Assembly (NCBI RefSeq): GCF_018403265.1
Contig: NZ_BOSI01000006.1
Location: 1-64,000 of the forward strand
Direction of reading: 5' to 3'
DNA: 64,000 nucleotides
DNA from: Paenibacillus sp. J31TS4
GTDB taxonomy: Bacteria; Bacillota; Bacilli; Paenibacillales; NBRC-103111
The position numbers were made by a program, and so were the translations under genes. The notes beneath the pieces are model-generated. The model ran no database searches. It was not told the DNA's origin and was given only the letters and a program-made list of their open reading frames with translations. Below, one piece after another: positions 18,531 to 27,131 of the stretch; within the stretch, counting starts at the first letter, position 1; each line of letters begins with the position of its first letter.

Positions 18531-18546
18531 CGTTTCACGTGGAACG
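18531..18546. promoter_or_regulatory. parS-like ParB binding site 2
   Basis: CGTTTCACGTGGAACG keeps the full inner core GTTTCACGTGGAAC, with only the outer bases changed. It lies in the gap between corA and ychF. Confidence 0.75.
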
Positions 18547-18601
18547 AAAGGGGAAGCAGCTGTGTATCGGGAGCGGAGGACTATTCTTTTCTCCTTATCT
18601 T

Positions 18602-18610
18602 TGGTATAAT
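18602..18610 (+). promoter_or_regulatory. ychF promoter (extended -10)
   Basis: TGgTATAAT is a complete extended -10 about 85 bases before the ychF start. No good -35 is seen, which is usual for this promoter type. Confidence 0.6.
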
Positions 18611-18694
18611 ATCTTGATGATCTATTAAATACCTGTGGCAGGAACGTCCGTGGACGTTGACTATAGAGAATCGGTAAAGGGAGTTGTCCAATCC

Positions 18695-19795
18695 ATGGCT
18701 TTGAAGGCGGGAATCGTCGGTTTGCCGAACGTGGGAAAATCGACTTTGTTTAATGCAATTACTCAGGCGGGTGCAGAATCGGCCAACTATCCGTTCTGTA
18801 CGATCGATCCGAACGTAGGGGTCGTCGAGGTGCCCGACGAGCGGCTGCAGCGGTTGGCCGAGATCGTCACGCCGAACCGGATCGTGCCGACCGCGTTCGA
18901 ATTTGTCGATATCGCCGGACTCGTCAAGGGTGCGAGCAAGGGCGAGGGACTCGGCAACAAGTTCCTCGCGCATATCCGCGAGGTGGACGCGATCGTGCAC
19001 GTCGTCCGCTGCTTCCAGGACGAGAACATTACGCACGTATCGGGCCAGATCGATCCGCTCGACGATATTGCGACCATCAATCTGGAGCTGATCCTCGCCG
19101 ACCTGGAATCGGTCGAGAAGCGTATCGATCGCTCCCGCAAGAACATGAAGGGCGGGGACAAGAAGTACGCCGCTGAGGTCGAACTGCTCGAGCGGATCAA
19201 GGAAGCGCTGCTGGACGATAAGCCGGCTCGCAGCCTGGAGCTGACCGACGACGAGAAGCTGATCATGCGCGATCTCCATCTGCTGACGATCAAGCCGGTG
19301 CTGTACGCGGCGAACGTGAGCGAGGACGAGGTAGCTAGTGCGGACGAAAACCCGTTCGTGCAAAAGGTACGGGAGTTCGCCGCCGGCGAGGGCGCCGAGG
19401 TCGTGCCGATCAGCGCCAAGGTCGAGGCGGAGATCGCCGAGCTCGAGGGCGAGGACAAGCAGCTGTTTCTTGAGGAGCTGGGCCTGGAGGAATCCGGCCT
19501 GAACCGCCTCATTCGGGCGGCCTACAAGCTGCTCGGGCTGTACACGTATTTTACGGCCGGGGTGCAGGAAGTACGGGCCTGGACGATCCGCAAGGGGATG
19601 AAGGCGCCGCAGGCGGCGGGCGTCATCCATACCGACTTCGAGCGCGGCTTCATCCGTGCCGAGGTCGTCGCTTACGAGGATCTGTCCGCGGCCGGTTCGA
19701 TGAACGCGGTCAAGGAGAAGGGCCAGCTTCGCCTCGAAGGCAAGGACTATGTAGTGAAGGACGGCGACGTCATGCATTTCCGGTTTAACGTGTAG
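18695..19795 (+). CDS. ychF: redox-regulated ATPase YchF (OLA1/Obg family)
   Basis: Ribosome-associated P-loop NTPase of 366 residues. Walker A GLPNVGKS is at 9-16 and the G3 region [10 protein letters not shown] follows. The NKxD position reads NVSE, the change that makes YchF prefer ATP over GTP. A coiled-coil insert (about 130-180) and a C-terminal TGS domain (about 280-366) complete the family layout. The start at [10 protein letters not shown] is preceded by AAAGGGAG; 20 upstream codons are open but unconserved. In Bacillus this gene also lies near the origin. Confidence 0.96.
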   Translation: MALKAGIVGLPNVGKSTLFNAITQAGAESANYPFCTIDPNVGVVEVPDERLQRLAEIVTPNRIVPTAFEFVDIAGLVKGASKGEGLGNKFLAHIREVDAIVHVVRCFQDENITHVSGQIDPLDDIATINLELILADLESVEKRIDRSRKNMKGGDKKYAAEVELLERIKEALLDDKPARSLELTDDEKLIMRDLHLLTIKPVLYAANVSEDEVASADENPFVQKVREFAAGEGAEVVPISAKVEAEIAELEGEDKQLFLEELGLEESGLNRLIRAAYKLLGLYTYFTAGVQEVRAWTIRKGMKAPQAAGVIHTDFERGFIRAEVVAYEDLSAAGSMNAVKEKGQLRLEGKDYVVKDGDVMHFRFNV

Positions 19796-19814
19796 CGTAG
19801 AACCGGCGTACGAT

Positions 19815-20000
19815 GGGGAAGGAGGAGGGTGGACTCTCCGCCGTCCCCGTCTTGGCGAGCGGCCCCTTCGGGCAGGCCGCGATGCGAGCTTGAAACGAAC
19901 CATCAAGAGCGCTGTGCGCTCTGCAATATAGAAGGCAAGACCGGAGGCAACCCGCATGTGGCTGCCTCGTGGCGGACGGCCCGCAGGGGACGCCACCGCC
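19815..20000 (+). other. multi-hairpin leader candidate before prfA
   Basis: Five consecutive hairpins fill the ychF-prfA gap: GGGGA/TCCCC (19815-19848, with inner pairs), GCGGCC/GGCCGC (19859-19880), AGAGCG/CGCTCT (19906-19922), GAGGCA/TGCCTC (19944-19968) and GGCGG/CCGCC (19971-20000). No coding frame is convincing. It may be a structured leader of prfA or an independent small RNA. Confidence 0.45.
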
Positions 20001-20065
20001 GTTGATGCAACAACCGCGTCCCGACCGGACGCTACTTTAACCATTAAGATAAGGGGGAAACCGCC

Positions 20066-21133
20066 ATGTTGGACCGTTTGCAAGCGCTGGCGGACCGCTA
20101 CGAGAAATTGAGCGAGCTGCTGTGCGACCCGGACGTCGCGAACGACGCGAAGCGGCTTCGGGAGTATTCGAAGGAGCAGTCCGATTTGCAGGAAGCTTAT
20201 GAGGCCTATACGGAATACCGTTCCGTGCTGGAGCAGCTGGACGCTGCCAAGGCGATGCAGGCCGAGAAGCTCGACGACGAGATGAAAGAGCTCGTCAAGC
20301 TGGAGGTCGAGGAGCTGACAGGCCGCAAGGAGGAGCTTGAGGAGCGTCTCAAGGTGCTGATGCTGCCGAAGGACCCGAACGACGATAAAAACGTCATCGT
20401 CGAAATCCGCGGAGCCGCGGGCGGCGACGAGGCGGCTCTGTTCGCAGCGGATCTGTACCGGATGTACACGCGGTATGCGGATACGAAGGGCTGGAAGACC
20501 GAAGTGCTCGAAGCAAGCCTGAACGATCTGGGCGGCTTTAAGGAAGTCATCTTCATGGTGTCCGGCAAGGGCGCCTACAGCAAGCTGAAATACGAGAGCG
20601 GCGCCCACCGCGTCCAGCGGATTCCGGCGACGGAATCGGGCGGCCGCATCCACACCTCGACTTCGACCGTCGCGGTCATTCCGGAGGCGGAGGAAGTCGA
20701 GGTCGAGATTAAGGAGAGCGACATCCGCGTCGATACGTTCTGTTCGAGCGGCGCCGGCGGGCAGTCCGTCAATACGACCAAGTCGGCCGTGCGCGTCACG
20801 CACTTGCCGACGGGCATCGTGGCGACGTGTCAGGACGGCAAGTCGCAGAACTCCAACAAAGAGAAGGCGCTGCAGGTGCTGCGCGCCCGGATCTACGACA
20901 AGTTTCTCCAGGAAGAGCAGGCCAAGTACGATACCGAGCGGAAGAGCAAGGTCGGAACCGGGGACCGCAGCGAGCGGATCCGGACGTACAACTATCCGCA
21001 GAGCCGGGTTACCGATCACCGCATCGGGCTGACGCTTCACCGGCTGGACAGCGTGCTGAACGGCGACCTCGAAGAGGTGGTCTCCGCGCTGACCGTTGCG
21101 GTACAGGCGGAGCTGCTCGAAAAGGGAGAGTAA
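20066..21133 (+). CDS. prfA: peptide chain release factor 1
   Basis: Recognises UAA and UAG in the ribosomal A site and triggers peptide release. The 355-residue protein has the RF1 tripeptide PAT in RIPATESGG and the catalytic G231-G-Q233 loop (SGAGGQSVN). The ATG has AAGGGGGAAA upstream. prmC, which methylates the GGQ glutamine, starts 3 bases after the stop, so release factor and modifier are made together. The long antisense frame over this gene is a GC-rich shadow. Confidence 0.97.
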   Translation: MLDRLQALADRYEKLSELLCDPDVANDAKRLREYSKEQSDLQEAYEAYTEYRSVLEQLDAAKAMQAEKLDDEMKELVKLEVEELTGRKEELEERLKVLMLPKDPNDDKNVIVEIRGAAGGDEAALFAADLYRMYTRYADTKGWKTEVLEASLNDLGGFKEVIFMVSGKGAYSKLKYESGAHRVQRIPATESGGRIHTSTSTVAVIPEAEEVEVEIKESDIRVDTFCSSGAGGQSVNTTKSAVRVTHLPTGIVATCQDGKSQNSNKEKALQVLRARIYDKFLQEEQAKYDTERKSKVGTGDRSERIRTYNYPQSRVTDHRIGLTLHRLDSVLNGDLEEVVSALTVAVQAELLEKGE

Positions 21134-21136
21134 TCC

Positions 21137-22039
21137 ATGACCACAATGAAGGAAGCCTATCTGCAGGCTTCTTCTTTTTTAGAAAAGCAGGGCGTGCCGG
21201 AGGCGGCAAGCTGCGCTGAGCTGCTGCTGCAGCATCTGATGGGCTGGTCCCGTACGGCGTTTTTGCTGAATCTGGAAGAGCCGTTCCCGGAGGAACGGCA
21301 CGCAGAGTGGACGGGCCTATTGGCCCGCAAGGCCGCGGGGGAGCCGGTGCAGTATATCATCGGAGAGCAGGAATTCTACGGACTGCCGTTCGCCGTCGAC
21401 CCATCTGTGCTTATTCCCCGGCCGGAGACGGAGCTGCTCGTCGAGGAGATGATCCGCCGGGGCCGCCGGCTCTGGCCGGACGCAGGCACCGATTCGGCAT
21501 CCACGGGTGGAAGCGGCTGCGCCCCGGCTCCCGTGGCGGCCGACATCGGAGCGGGAAGCGGCGCGATCTGCGTGACGCTGGCGGTCCAGTGTCCGGCTTG
21601 GCAGGTGCATGCGGTGGATCTATCGTCCGCTGCGCTGCAGACGGCCCGGCGCAATGCCGAGCGGCTCGGCGCGGACCGGATCGTCTTTCACCACGGCGAC
21701 CTGCTGGAGCCTCTGATTACCAGCCGGATTGCCGTGGACATACTGGTGTCCAACCCGCCGTATATCCCGTCGGGCGAGGTGCTAGGGCTGCAGCGGGAGG
21801 TTGCCGGCCACGAGCCTCATTCGGCGCTTGACGGCGGACCGGACGGGCTTGACCTGTACCGCCGGATGGTTCGCCAGCTGGAGGAGCTGCCGCGGTATCC
21901 GCGTCTCATCGGCCTCGAGGTCGGAATGGGCCAGGCGGAGGCCGTCCGCGAGCTGCTTCAGCGGTCCGGGCCGTGGCGGGAGATCGTCATCGTGCCGGAT
22001 CTGGCGGGCATCGGCCGGCATGTAGTGGCGGAAGCTTAG
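21137..22039 (+). CDS. prmC: release factor glutamine methyltransferase
   Basis: SAM-dependent N5-methyltransferase that modifies the GGQ glutamine of RF1 and RF2. The 300-residue protein has a helical N-terminal domain (1-85), SAM motif DIGAGSGAI and catalytic N206-P-P-Y209 (SNPPYIP). There is an insert of about 15 Gly/Ser/Ala residues near 115-130, before motif I. It is translationally linked to prfA. Confidence 0.96.
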   Translation: MTTMKEAYLQASSFLEKQGVPEAASCAELLLQHLMGWSRTAFLLNLEEPFPEERHAEWTGLLARKAAGEPVQYIIGEQEFYGLPFAVDPSVLIPRPETELLVEEMIRRGRRLWPDAGTDSASTGGSGCAPAPVAADIGAGSGAICVTLAVQCPAWQVHAVDLSSAALQTARRNAERLGADRIVFHHGDLLEPLITSRIAVDILVSNPPYIPSGEVLGLQREVAGHEPHSALDGGPDGLDLYRRMVRQLEELPRYPRLIGLEVGMGQAEAVRELLQRSGPWREIVIVPDLAGIGRHVVAEA

Positions 22040-22090
22040 AAGCTTTAGCACTTCTAGCGGCGAGCGCCAGGGAAAATGATAGATTGCTAG

Positions 22091-22120
22091 GTTTGCCTCC
22101 TCGTCTCTCTGGCCATACTG
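22091..22120 (+). promoter_or_regulatory. candidate sigma-F promoter of spoIIR
   Basis: GTTTG (22091-22095), 15 bases, then GGCCATACTG (22111-22120), which fits the sigma-F -10 pattern GGNNANANTR at every fixed position. spoIIR is a sigma-F gene in Bacillus. The ribosome binding site GGGGAGG (22143-22149) lies well downstream of the expected start. Confidence 0.5.
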
Positions 22121-22160
22121 GTCATTAGAGAGGTCAAGGGATGGGGAGGCTTGAATTTAT

Positions 22161-22826
22161 ATGGTCAAATCGGTTTCATTCCGCACTTATAGCCGTTATG
22201 CGTATGTGGCGTTTGCTCTTGTCATGCTGTTGCTTTGCTGGGAAATGAACAAAATGAATACGGCGCTTGCGACGGCCGGCATCCCCGAAGAGGCGATCCG
22301 GCTGCGCATTCTCGCCAATTCCGATACGGTACAGGACCAGGCTGTCAAACGGCTCATCCGCGACGCTATCGTGGCGGAGATAAGTAGCTGGGTGGCCGGC
22401 CCGGCCTCGATCGAGGAGGCACGCGGGCAGGTACTCGCCCATCTGCCGGAGATTCACCTGCTGATTGCGGAGCTGCTCGAGCAGAAGGGCTTTGCCTACA
22501 CGTTCCAGGTGGAGCTCGGGCAGGCCGATTTTCCGACGAAGCTGTATGGCAGCCGGGTTTATCCCGCAGGCAGCTACGAAGCGCTTAAGGTGACGCTCGG
22601 CGGCGGTGAAGGGCAAAACTGGTGGTGCGTCCTCTTCCCGCCCCTGTGCTTCGTGGACGCGGCATCCGGAGAAGCGGTGGCGGACCCGGCGGATAACGGG
22701 AAGCAGGCTGCGGTGCAGGCCGGCGAAGAGAACGGGCAGGCGTTTCCACTGCAGAAGAAGCAATACCGGTTCTTCCTGGCGGACGCGCTGCAGGGTCTCA
22801 TTAGCTCGATCCGCTCCCTGTTTTGA
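22161..22826 (+). CDS. spoIIR: stage II sporulation protein R
   Basis: Forespore-made signal protein that leads to activation of SpoIIGA and pro-sigma-E processing in the mother cell. The 221 residues have an N-terminal signal/anchor (about 13-27) and family-typical blocks: EAIRLRILANSDT, PTKLYGSRVYPAG and NWWCVLFPPLCFVD. The C-terminal portion (about 175-205) is an acidic, Gln-rich insert. It follows prfA-prmC as in Bacillus but with its own promoter candidate. Confidence 0.95.
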   Translation: MVKSVSFRTYSRYAYVAFALVMLLLCWEMNKMNTALATAGIPEEAIRLRILANSDTVQDQAVKRLIRDAIVAEISSWVAGPASIEEARGQVLAHLPEIHLLIAELLEQKGFAYTFQVELGQADFPTKLYGSRVYPAGSYEALKVTLGGGEGQNWWCVLFPPLCFVDAASGEAVADPADNGKQAAVQAGEENGQAFPLQKKQYRFFLADALQGLISSIRSLF

Positions 22827-22942
22827 AGCGGATGACGGCAAGCGTCAGCAGTGGCGGGGGCCGCTGAACCGAGAAGCTAGACGAGCGCTCAGGGAGCGGG
22901 CCCGCTCCGGGATATGGGCGGGACGGCAATATCAAGGTAAGG

Positions 22943-24031
22943 ATGATGAGAATGACGAATCATTGGAAGGTGCCTCCGGCCGTCGGTCCGGAGGACCCTG
23001 GCATCCTCGAGGCGGCGCGCCTGATCCGGGCGGGCGGTCTCGTCGCGTTTCCGACCGAGACGGTATACGGGCTCGGCGCGGATGCCCGGTCCACGGCGGC
23101 GGTCGAGGGAATATTCGAGGCGAAGGGCCGGCCTTCGGACAACCCGCTGATCGTGCATATCGCGCAGCGGGAGCAGGTGGATGAGCTGACCGAGGGCGCC
23201 GACGAGCTGTCGCGCCGGCTCATGGACGCCTTCTGGCCGGGCCCGCTCACGCTCGTGCTCCCGGTCAAGCCGGGCGCCGTGTCGCCGCGCGTAACGGCTG
23301 GCCTCGCCACCGTCGGCGTGCGCATGCCGGATCACCCGGCTGCACTCGCGCTCATCGCCGCGGCGGGCTGTCCGGTGGCGGCACCGAGCGCCAACCGCTC
23401 GGGCCGGCCGAGCCCTACGACGGCGGAGCACGTCCTCGCTGATCTCGCGGGCCGCATCGCCGGCGTGGTCGATGCCGGCCCGACCGGCGTCGGCGTCGAG
23501 TCGACCGTCGTCGAGGTCGCCGGCGGCGACGTCCACGTGCTGCGCCCCGGAGGCGTAACCGCCGCCCAGCTGCGGACGGTGGTTCCCCGGGTCTCCGCGC
23601 CGCACGAAGACGCCGCGGACGGCGGCAGCCCCGCCGCTGCAGCCGAGGAACCGGACCATGCCCCCAAGGCGCCGGGCATGAAATATACGCACTACGCGCC
23701 GCAAGGGCGGCTGACGCTGGTGGACGGCGACCCGGAGCGGACGGCGGCCTGGATCCGCGAGGAGCTGCGCCGCGCCAAAGCGGCCGGGGAGCGCACGGGC
23801 GTGCTGGCGTTCGACGAGCATCTCGCGCTCTACGATGCCGACGTCGTGCTGTCCTGCGGCAGCAGGGAACGCCCGGAGGAGGCCGCCCGCCGTCTGTACG
23901 CGGCGCTGCGCACGTTCGACGAGGAGGGAGCGACGTTCCTCCTCGCCGAGGCGCCGGATAGCCAAGGGCTCGGCTCAGCAGTGCTGAACCGCCTAATCAA
24001 AGCGGCCGGGCACCGGCTCGTCCAAGTGTAG
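22943..24031 (+). CDS. ywlC: L-threonylcarbamoyladenylate synthase (Sua5/YwlC)
   Basis: Makes threonylcarbamoyl-AMP from threonine, bicarbonate and ATP, the first step of t6A37 tRNA modification. The 362-residue Sua5-type protein has the YrdC domain (about 15-205: FPTETVYGLG, KGRPSDNPL, SANRSGRPSPT) and a C-terminal Sua5 domain after an Ala/Glu/Pro linker, starting at PGMKYTHYAP. ATGs at 22943, 22946 and 22952 are possible starts; AAGG at 22939-22942 favours 22952. Very GC-rich. Order spoIIR-ywlC-mntP-ywlE matches Bacillus. Confidence 0.94.
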   Translation: MMRMTNHWKVPPAVGPEDPGILEAARLIRAGGLVAFPTETVYGLGADARSTAAVEGIFEAKGRPSDNPLIVHIAQREQVDELTEGADELSRRLMDAFWPGPLTLVLPVKPGAVSPRVTAGLATVGVRMPDHPAALALIAAAGCPVAAPSANRSGRPSPTTAEHVLADLAGRIAGVVDAGPTGVGVESTVVEVAGGDVHVLRPGGVTAAQLRTVVPRVSAPHEDAADGGSPAAAAEEPDHAPKAPGMKYTHYAPQGRLTLVDGDPERTAAWIREELRRAKAAGERTGVLAFDEHLALYDADVVLSCGSRERPEEAARRLYAALRTFDEEGATFLLAEAPDSQGLGSAVLNRLIKAAGHRLVQV

Positions 24032-24141
24032 CGTCCCGCCCTCGCCTCAAGGCGGGTTGTCCGTTCGGAGGGACGACCGTCAGCATGTTTCCCCCTTTGT
24101 CCGCATATCTTGGTGGAGAGTGATGGACAGGGGGGAGACGG

Positions 24142-24702
24142 ATGGAGTTAGCCTCCGCGCAGTGGGGACAATTATTGGCGCTGGTGCTGATGGCAGTGGC
24201 GCTCGGGGTGGACGCCTTCTCCCTCGGCATCGGACTCGGGCTGAAAGGGATTCGGCTGCTTAATATTCTGAAGGTGAGCAGCATCGTCGCTTTGTTTCAT
24301 GTGCTGATGCCGCTGATGGGCATGTTCACCGGCCATTATGTCGGGGAGCTACTGGGCGACGTGGCGACAGCCGCCGGCGGGGGGCTGCTTGTCCTGCTCG
24401 GCGCACACATGATCTACAGCTCCATGAAAGGAGACGCCGTTTCCTCGCTGGAATTCCAAACGTTCTGGGGGCTTGTGCTGTTCGCACTCATGGTCAGCAT
24501 CGACTCGTTCTCGGTTGGCGTCACGATGGGGATCGTAGCGTCCGATCTGCTGCTGACCGTGCTTTTGTTCGGCTTTTTCGGCGGACTGATGTCCGTCTGC
24601 GGCCTTCTGCTCGGCCGTCATGCGGGGCGCTGGGCGGGAACCTACGGCGAAGCGGCGGGAGGGGCGATTTTGCTCGTCTTCGGGATACAATATTTGTTAT
24701 AA
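24142..24702 (+). CDS. mntP: manganese efflux pump MntP
   Basis: Inner-membrane Mn2+ exporter of 186 residues with six helices. Both family signatures are present: GVDAFSLGIGLG in helix 1 and SIDSFSVGVTMG in the middle, each with the conserved Asp. Start ATG follows GGGGGGAGAC. The 110-base leader does not show a yybP-ykoY Mn2+ riboswitch; only a CCCGCC/GGCGGG hairpin right after ywlC is seen. Confidence 0.93.
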   Translation: MELASAQWGQLLALVLMAVALGVDAFSLGIGLGLKGIRLLNILKVSSIVALFHVLMPLMGMFTGHYVGELLGDVATAAGGGLLVLLGAHMIYSSMKGDAVSSLEFQTFWGLVLFALMVSIDSFSVGVTMGIVASDLLLTVLLFGFFGGLMSVCGLLLGRHAGRWAGTYGEAAGGAILLVFGIQYLL

Positions 24703-24867
24703 TGCTACCAAAGACGCATGCTTCCCTTCGGCGAAGCAGTGAGTAAGAAAGCGCCGGCTGCGGTACGCTAACCGGGACTCCGGAGAGAACGGAGAGCGGA
24801 AGCCGCAGGACGGCAGCCCGCTTCTCCCCATGGGAGAGCGACCTGAGAAGGAGGAGACGACACGGCC

Positions 24868-25464
24868 ATGAAGCAGATTTTGTTCGTTTGCACAGGGAAC
24901 ACCTGCCGAAGCCCGATGGCGGAAGGACTCCTGCGGACGATGGCGGAACAGGAGGGGATCGACCTCTCGATTCGTTCCGCCGGACTGGCGGCAGTGGAAG
25001 GCTATCCGATCTCCGCCTACTCCCTTCAGATTTTGCGGAGCAAGGGGATGAAGGACGACCTGTCGTCGCAGCCGGTATCGACAGAATCGGTCGAATGGGC
25101 CGATCTCATTCTGACGATGACCGCCGGTCACAAGCGGTCGCTTGTCCGGCAATATCCGGACGCGGCTGACAAGATCCATACCCTCAAGGAATTCACCGAG
25201 GACGACCCGGCCGTGCTGGAGGCGCTCCGGGAGAGGGGGCAGCTCAGCGCCGAGCTGGAGATCAAGCGGGCGCTTGGGCAGCCAATCTCCGACGAGGAGA
25301 AGCAGCGGCTCGCCGACCTCGACCGGTTCGCCATGGAATACGATACCGATATCGACGATCCTATCGGCGGGTCGCTGGAGGCTTACAAGTGCTGCGCGGA
25401 CGAGATTGAGGACTGCCTGGCTAAGCTCCTGGCTTACCTGCGGGGTGAGAACGGGAACAAATAG
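24868..25464 (+). CDS. ywlE: protein-arginine-phosphatase YwlE type
   Basis: Low-molecular-weight phosphatase fold. The P-loop C8-TGNTCRS-15 carries Thr12, which in YwlE selects phosphoarginine over phosphotyrosine, so it probably reverses McsB protein-arginine phosphorylation. The acid loop is DDPIGG. At 198 residues it is about 45 longer than the Bacillus enzyme (about 150); the extra residues form a charged, helical insert (about 113-155) just before the acid loop. ATG with AAGGAGGAG upstream. It ends the ywlC-mntP-ywlE run. Confidence 0.92.
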   Translation: MKQILFVCTGNTCRSPMAEGLLRTMAEQEGIDLSIRSAGLAAVEGYPISAYSLQILRSKGMKDDLSSQPVSTESVEWADLILTMTAGHKRSLVRQYPDAADKIHTLKEFTEDDPAVLEALRERGQLSAELEIKRALGQPISDEEKQRLADLDRFAMEYDTDIDDPIGGSLEAYKCCADEIEDCLAKLLAYLRGENGNK

Positions 25465-25512
25465 AAGCGGCGCTTCCAGGGAAAGCCCGTTGGACACACA
25501 CTTTTGACTGCC

Positions 25513-25562
25513 GGGCGGCAGGGCCGGGGAGGTCTCGCTCCCGCTTAACCGGGACGCCGCCC
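25513..25562 (+). terminator. possible ywlE terminator hairpin
   Basis: GGGCGGC (25513-25519) pairs with GCCGCCC (25556-25562), with further GC pairing inside, followed by TGTTT. It separates ywlE from the riboswitch promoter. T tract is weak. Confidence 0.45.
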
Positions 25563-25579
25563 TGTTTGGACGCTTCCTC

Positions 25580-25608
25580 TTTACACTCGGGAGGCCGTAG
25601 GGTATGAT
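25580..25608 (+). promoter_or_regulatory. promoter of the rpiB-ywlG-glyA operon
   Basis: TTTACA (25580-25585), 17 bases, TATGAT (25603-25608): five of six matches in each hexamer. The expected start, about 25615, places the whole ZTP aptamer in the leader. Confidence 0.8.
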
Positions 25609-25621
25609 AAAGGAAACAACA

Positions 25622-25738
25622 GACCCGATGTAACTGGCGACGAGTGGATCCAACCACAAGGGAGCATCGGGATAACGGCCGGTCGCCTGGGCAAAGAGCA
25701 AACGACGTGCGTGCTGCACGCGTCTGCTCTTTTTCTGT
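25622..25738 (+). promoter_or_regulatory. ZTP (pfl) riboswitch with terminator platform
   Basis: The aptamer runs from 25622 to about 25693. P1 is CCCGATG/CATCGGG (25624-25651) and encloses ACTGGCG and a GTGG/CCAC hairpin followed by AAGGGAG. The conserved 3' domain GGTCGCCTGGGCA lies at 25681-25693, its CGCC able to pair with GGCG for the pseudoknot. A terminator stem AAAGAGCA/TGCTCTTT (25693-25732) with a T tract overlaps its 3' end. ZTP signals 10-formyl-THF shortage, and the operon ends in glyA. The rest of the ywlE-rpiB gap holds only promoter and hairpin. Confidence 0.88.
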
Positions 25739-25871
25739 TTTCCGGGGATAGGGTATACTGGGGGAGGAAGATTGTCTCATTCAATCGACTTCACTAGAAC
25801 AACAGCCAAAGAGGCGTTGCCCTCGCCGCAGCTGGCGGCGGCGCACGTCCCGGAAGGAGGAAGAGGTAGGC

Positions 25872-26330
25872 ATGAAAATCGCAATGGGGTCCGATCACGG
25901 CGGGTTCCGTCTGAAGAACGAGATCAAGGCCATGCTGGAGAGCATGGGGCACGAGGTAGAGGATTACGGCTGCACCTGCGCCGATTCGGTTGATTATCCG
26001 GATTATGCGCTGGAGGCTTGTGAGCGGGTGGCGTCCGGAGACGCGGACCGCGGCATTCTCATCTGCGGCACGGGCATCGGCATGTCGATCGCGGCCAACA
26101 AGATCCCCGGCATCCGCTGCGCCCTCGTGCATGACATGTTCTCCGCCAAAGCGACGCGGGAGCACAACGATACGAATGTGCTGGCCATGGGCGAGCGCGT
26201 CGTGGGCCCTGGACTCGCACAGGAAATCGTCAAGATCTGGGTCGAGACGCCGTTCTCCGGCGAGCCGCGCCACGAGGGGCGGATCCGCAAGCTGAAGGCG
26301 ATCGAGGACCGGTTCACCGTTCATCCGTAA
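25872..26330 (+). CDS. rpiB: ribose-5-phosphate isomerase B
   Basis: Interconverts ribose 5-phosphate and ribulose 5-phosphate in the pentose phosphate pathway. RpiB signature at the N-terminus (SDHGGFRLKNEI) and catalytic cysteine in ILICGTGIGMSIAANK. The 152-residue length is normal. ATG with GGAAGGAGGAAG upstream. First gene after the ZTP riboswitch; together with ywlG and glyA it forms a one-carbon/purine-responsive operon, ribose 5-phosphate being the purine precursor. Confidence 0.95.
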   Translation: MKIAMGSDHGGFRLKNEIKAMLESMGHEVEDYGCTCADSVDYPDYALEACERVASGDADRGILICGTGIGMSIAANKIPGIRCALVHDMFSAKATREHNDTNVLAMGERVVGPGLAQEIVKIWVETPFSGEPRHEGRIRKLKAIEDRFTVHP

Positions 26331-26353
26331 GCAGACTGACAAGGAAGGCGGGG

Positions 26354-27028
26354 ATGGCGATGCCAGAGGAGAAGCGGGAGGAGGTTCCGGTTAACATCCC
26401 CTTGGCGGGGGGCGCGGCCGGCAGTGAGGCCGACGAAACCGGGACTATTCACACGATTGCGGAAGCAGTCGAGTCCATTCTGCTGGAGCTGACCGAGGCC
26501 GGCCGAATTAGGCCCGGACAGATTGTCGTGATCGGGACGAGCACAAGTGAAGTGGCGGGCCGGCGAATCGGCACGTCGGGCATGAGTGGAGTAGCCGAGC
26601 GCATCTTTGAGGGTGTCCGGCTCGCGCGGGAGCAGACGGGCTTCTATCCCGCCTTCCAATGCTGCGAGCATCTGAACCGGGCGCTCGTGGTGGAGAGGGA
26701 GCTGCTGGACCGTTATCCGCTGCTCGAGCCGGTGTCCGTCGTACCGGCGCCCAAGGCGGGCGGCTCGATGGCCGCTTACGCCTACCGGCAGTTTCACGAT
26801 CCGGTGGTGGTCGAGACGATCTCCGCGCACGCCGGGCTCGATATCGGCGAGACGCTGATCGGCATGCATCTGCGGAGGGTGGCGGTGCCGTACCGCCCTT
26901 CGATCCGGCAGATCGGCCGCGCGCGGGTCACCGCCGCGTTCACGCGGCCGAAGCTGATTGGCGGCGAGCGGGCCGTCTACCGGCTGGAGCCGGCTCCCCA
27001 GACGGAGGAGACCGGCACTTGCGAGTAG
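26354..27028 (+). CDS. ywlG: UPF0340 (YwlG/DUF436) family protein
   Basis: A 224-residue cytoplasmic protein of unknown function, always met in this neighbourhood in Bacillota. Family blocks visible: [28 protein letters not shown] and [13 protein letters not shown]. The first 30 residues are a variable, Glu/Gly-rich lead-in. It lies 23 bases after rpiB and about 100 bases before glyA, in the riboswitch-controlled operon. Confidence 0.9.
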   Translation: MAMPEEKREEVPVNIPLAGGAAGSEADETGTIHTIAEAVESILLELTEAGRIRPGQIVVIGTSTSEVAGRRIGTSGMSGVAERIFEGVRLAREQTGFYPAFQCCEHLNRALVVERELLDRYPLLEPVSVVPAPKAGGSMAAYAYRQFHDPVVVETISAHAGLDIGETLIGMHLRRVAVPYRPSIRQIGRARVTAAFTRPKLIGGERAVYRLEPAPQTEETGTCE

Positions 27029-27131
27029 ACGCTTCAGGCAGACAGGAAGAGGATCGCCCCGCCGGGGCGGTCCGGTGGAGCAGGAGATTATTTCAGGGGA
27101 CCGAGAGTGTCCGATTAGGAGGCCGATTGGA

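Noticed and set aside
18581..21040. 819-residue reading frame on the minus strand
   Set aside because: It lies antisense to ychF and prfA, both certain genes; its His/Leu/Arg/Val-rich composition is typical of GC-rich shadow frames.
22095..22150. Hairpin hiding the spoIIR ribosome binding site
   Set aside because: The left arm overlaps a well-matched sigma-F promoter, so it would not be in the spoIIR transcript from that start.
24032..24141. yybP-ykoY manganese riboswitch before mntP
   Set aside because: The leader is short and lacks the two conserved internal loops; only a simple GC hairpin is present.
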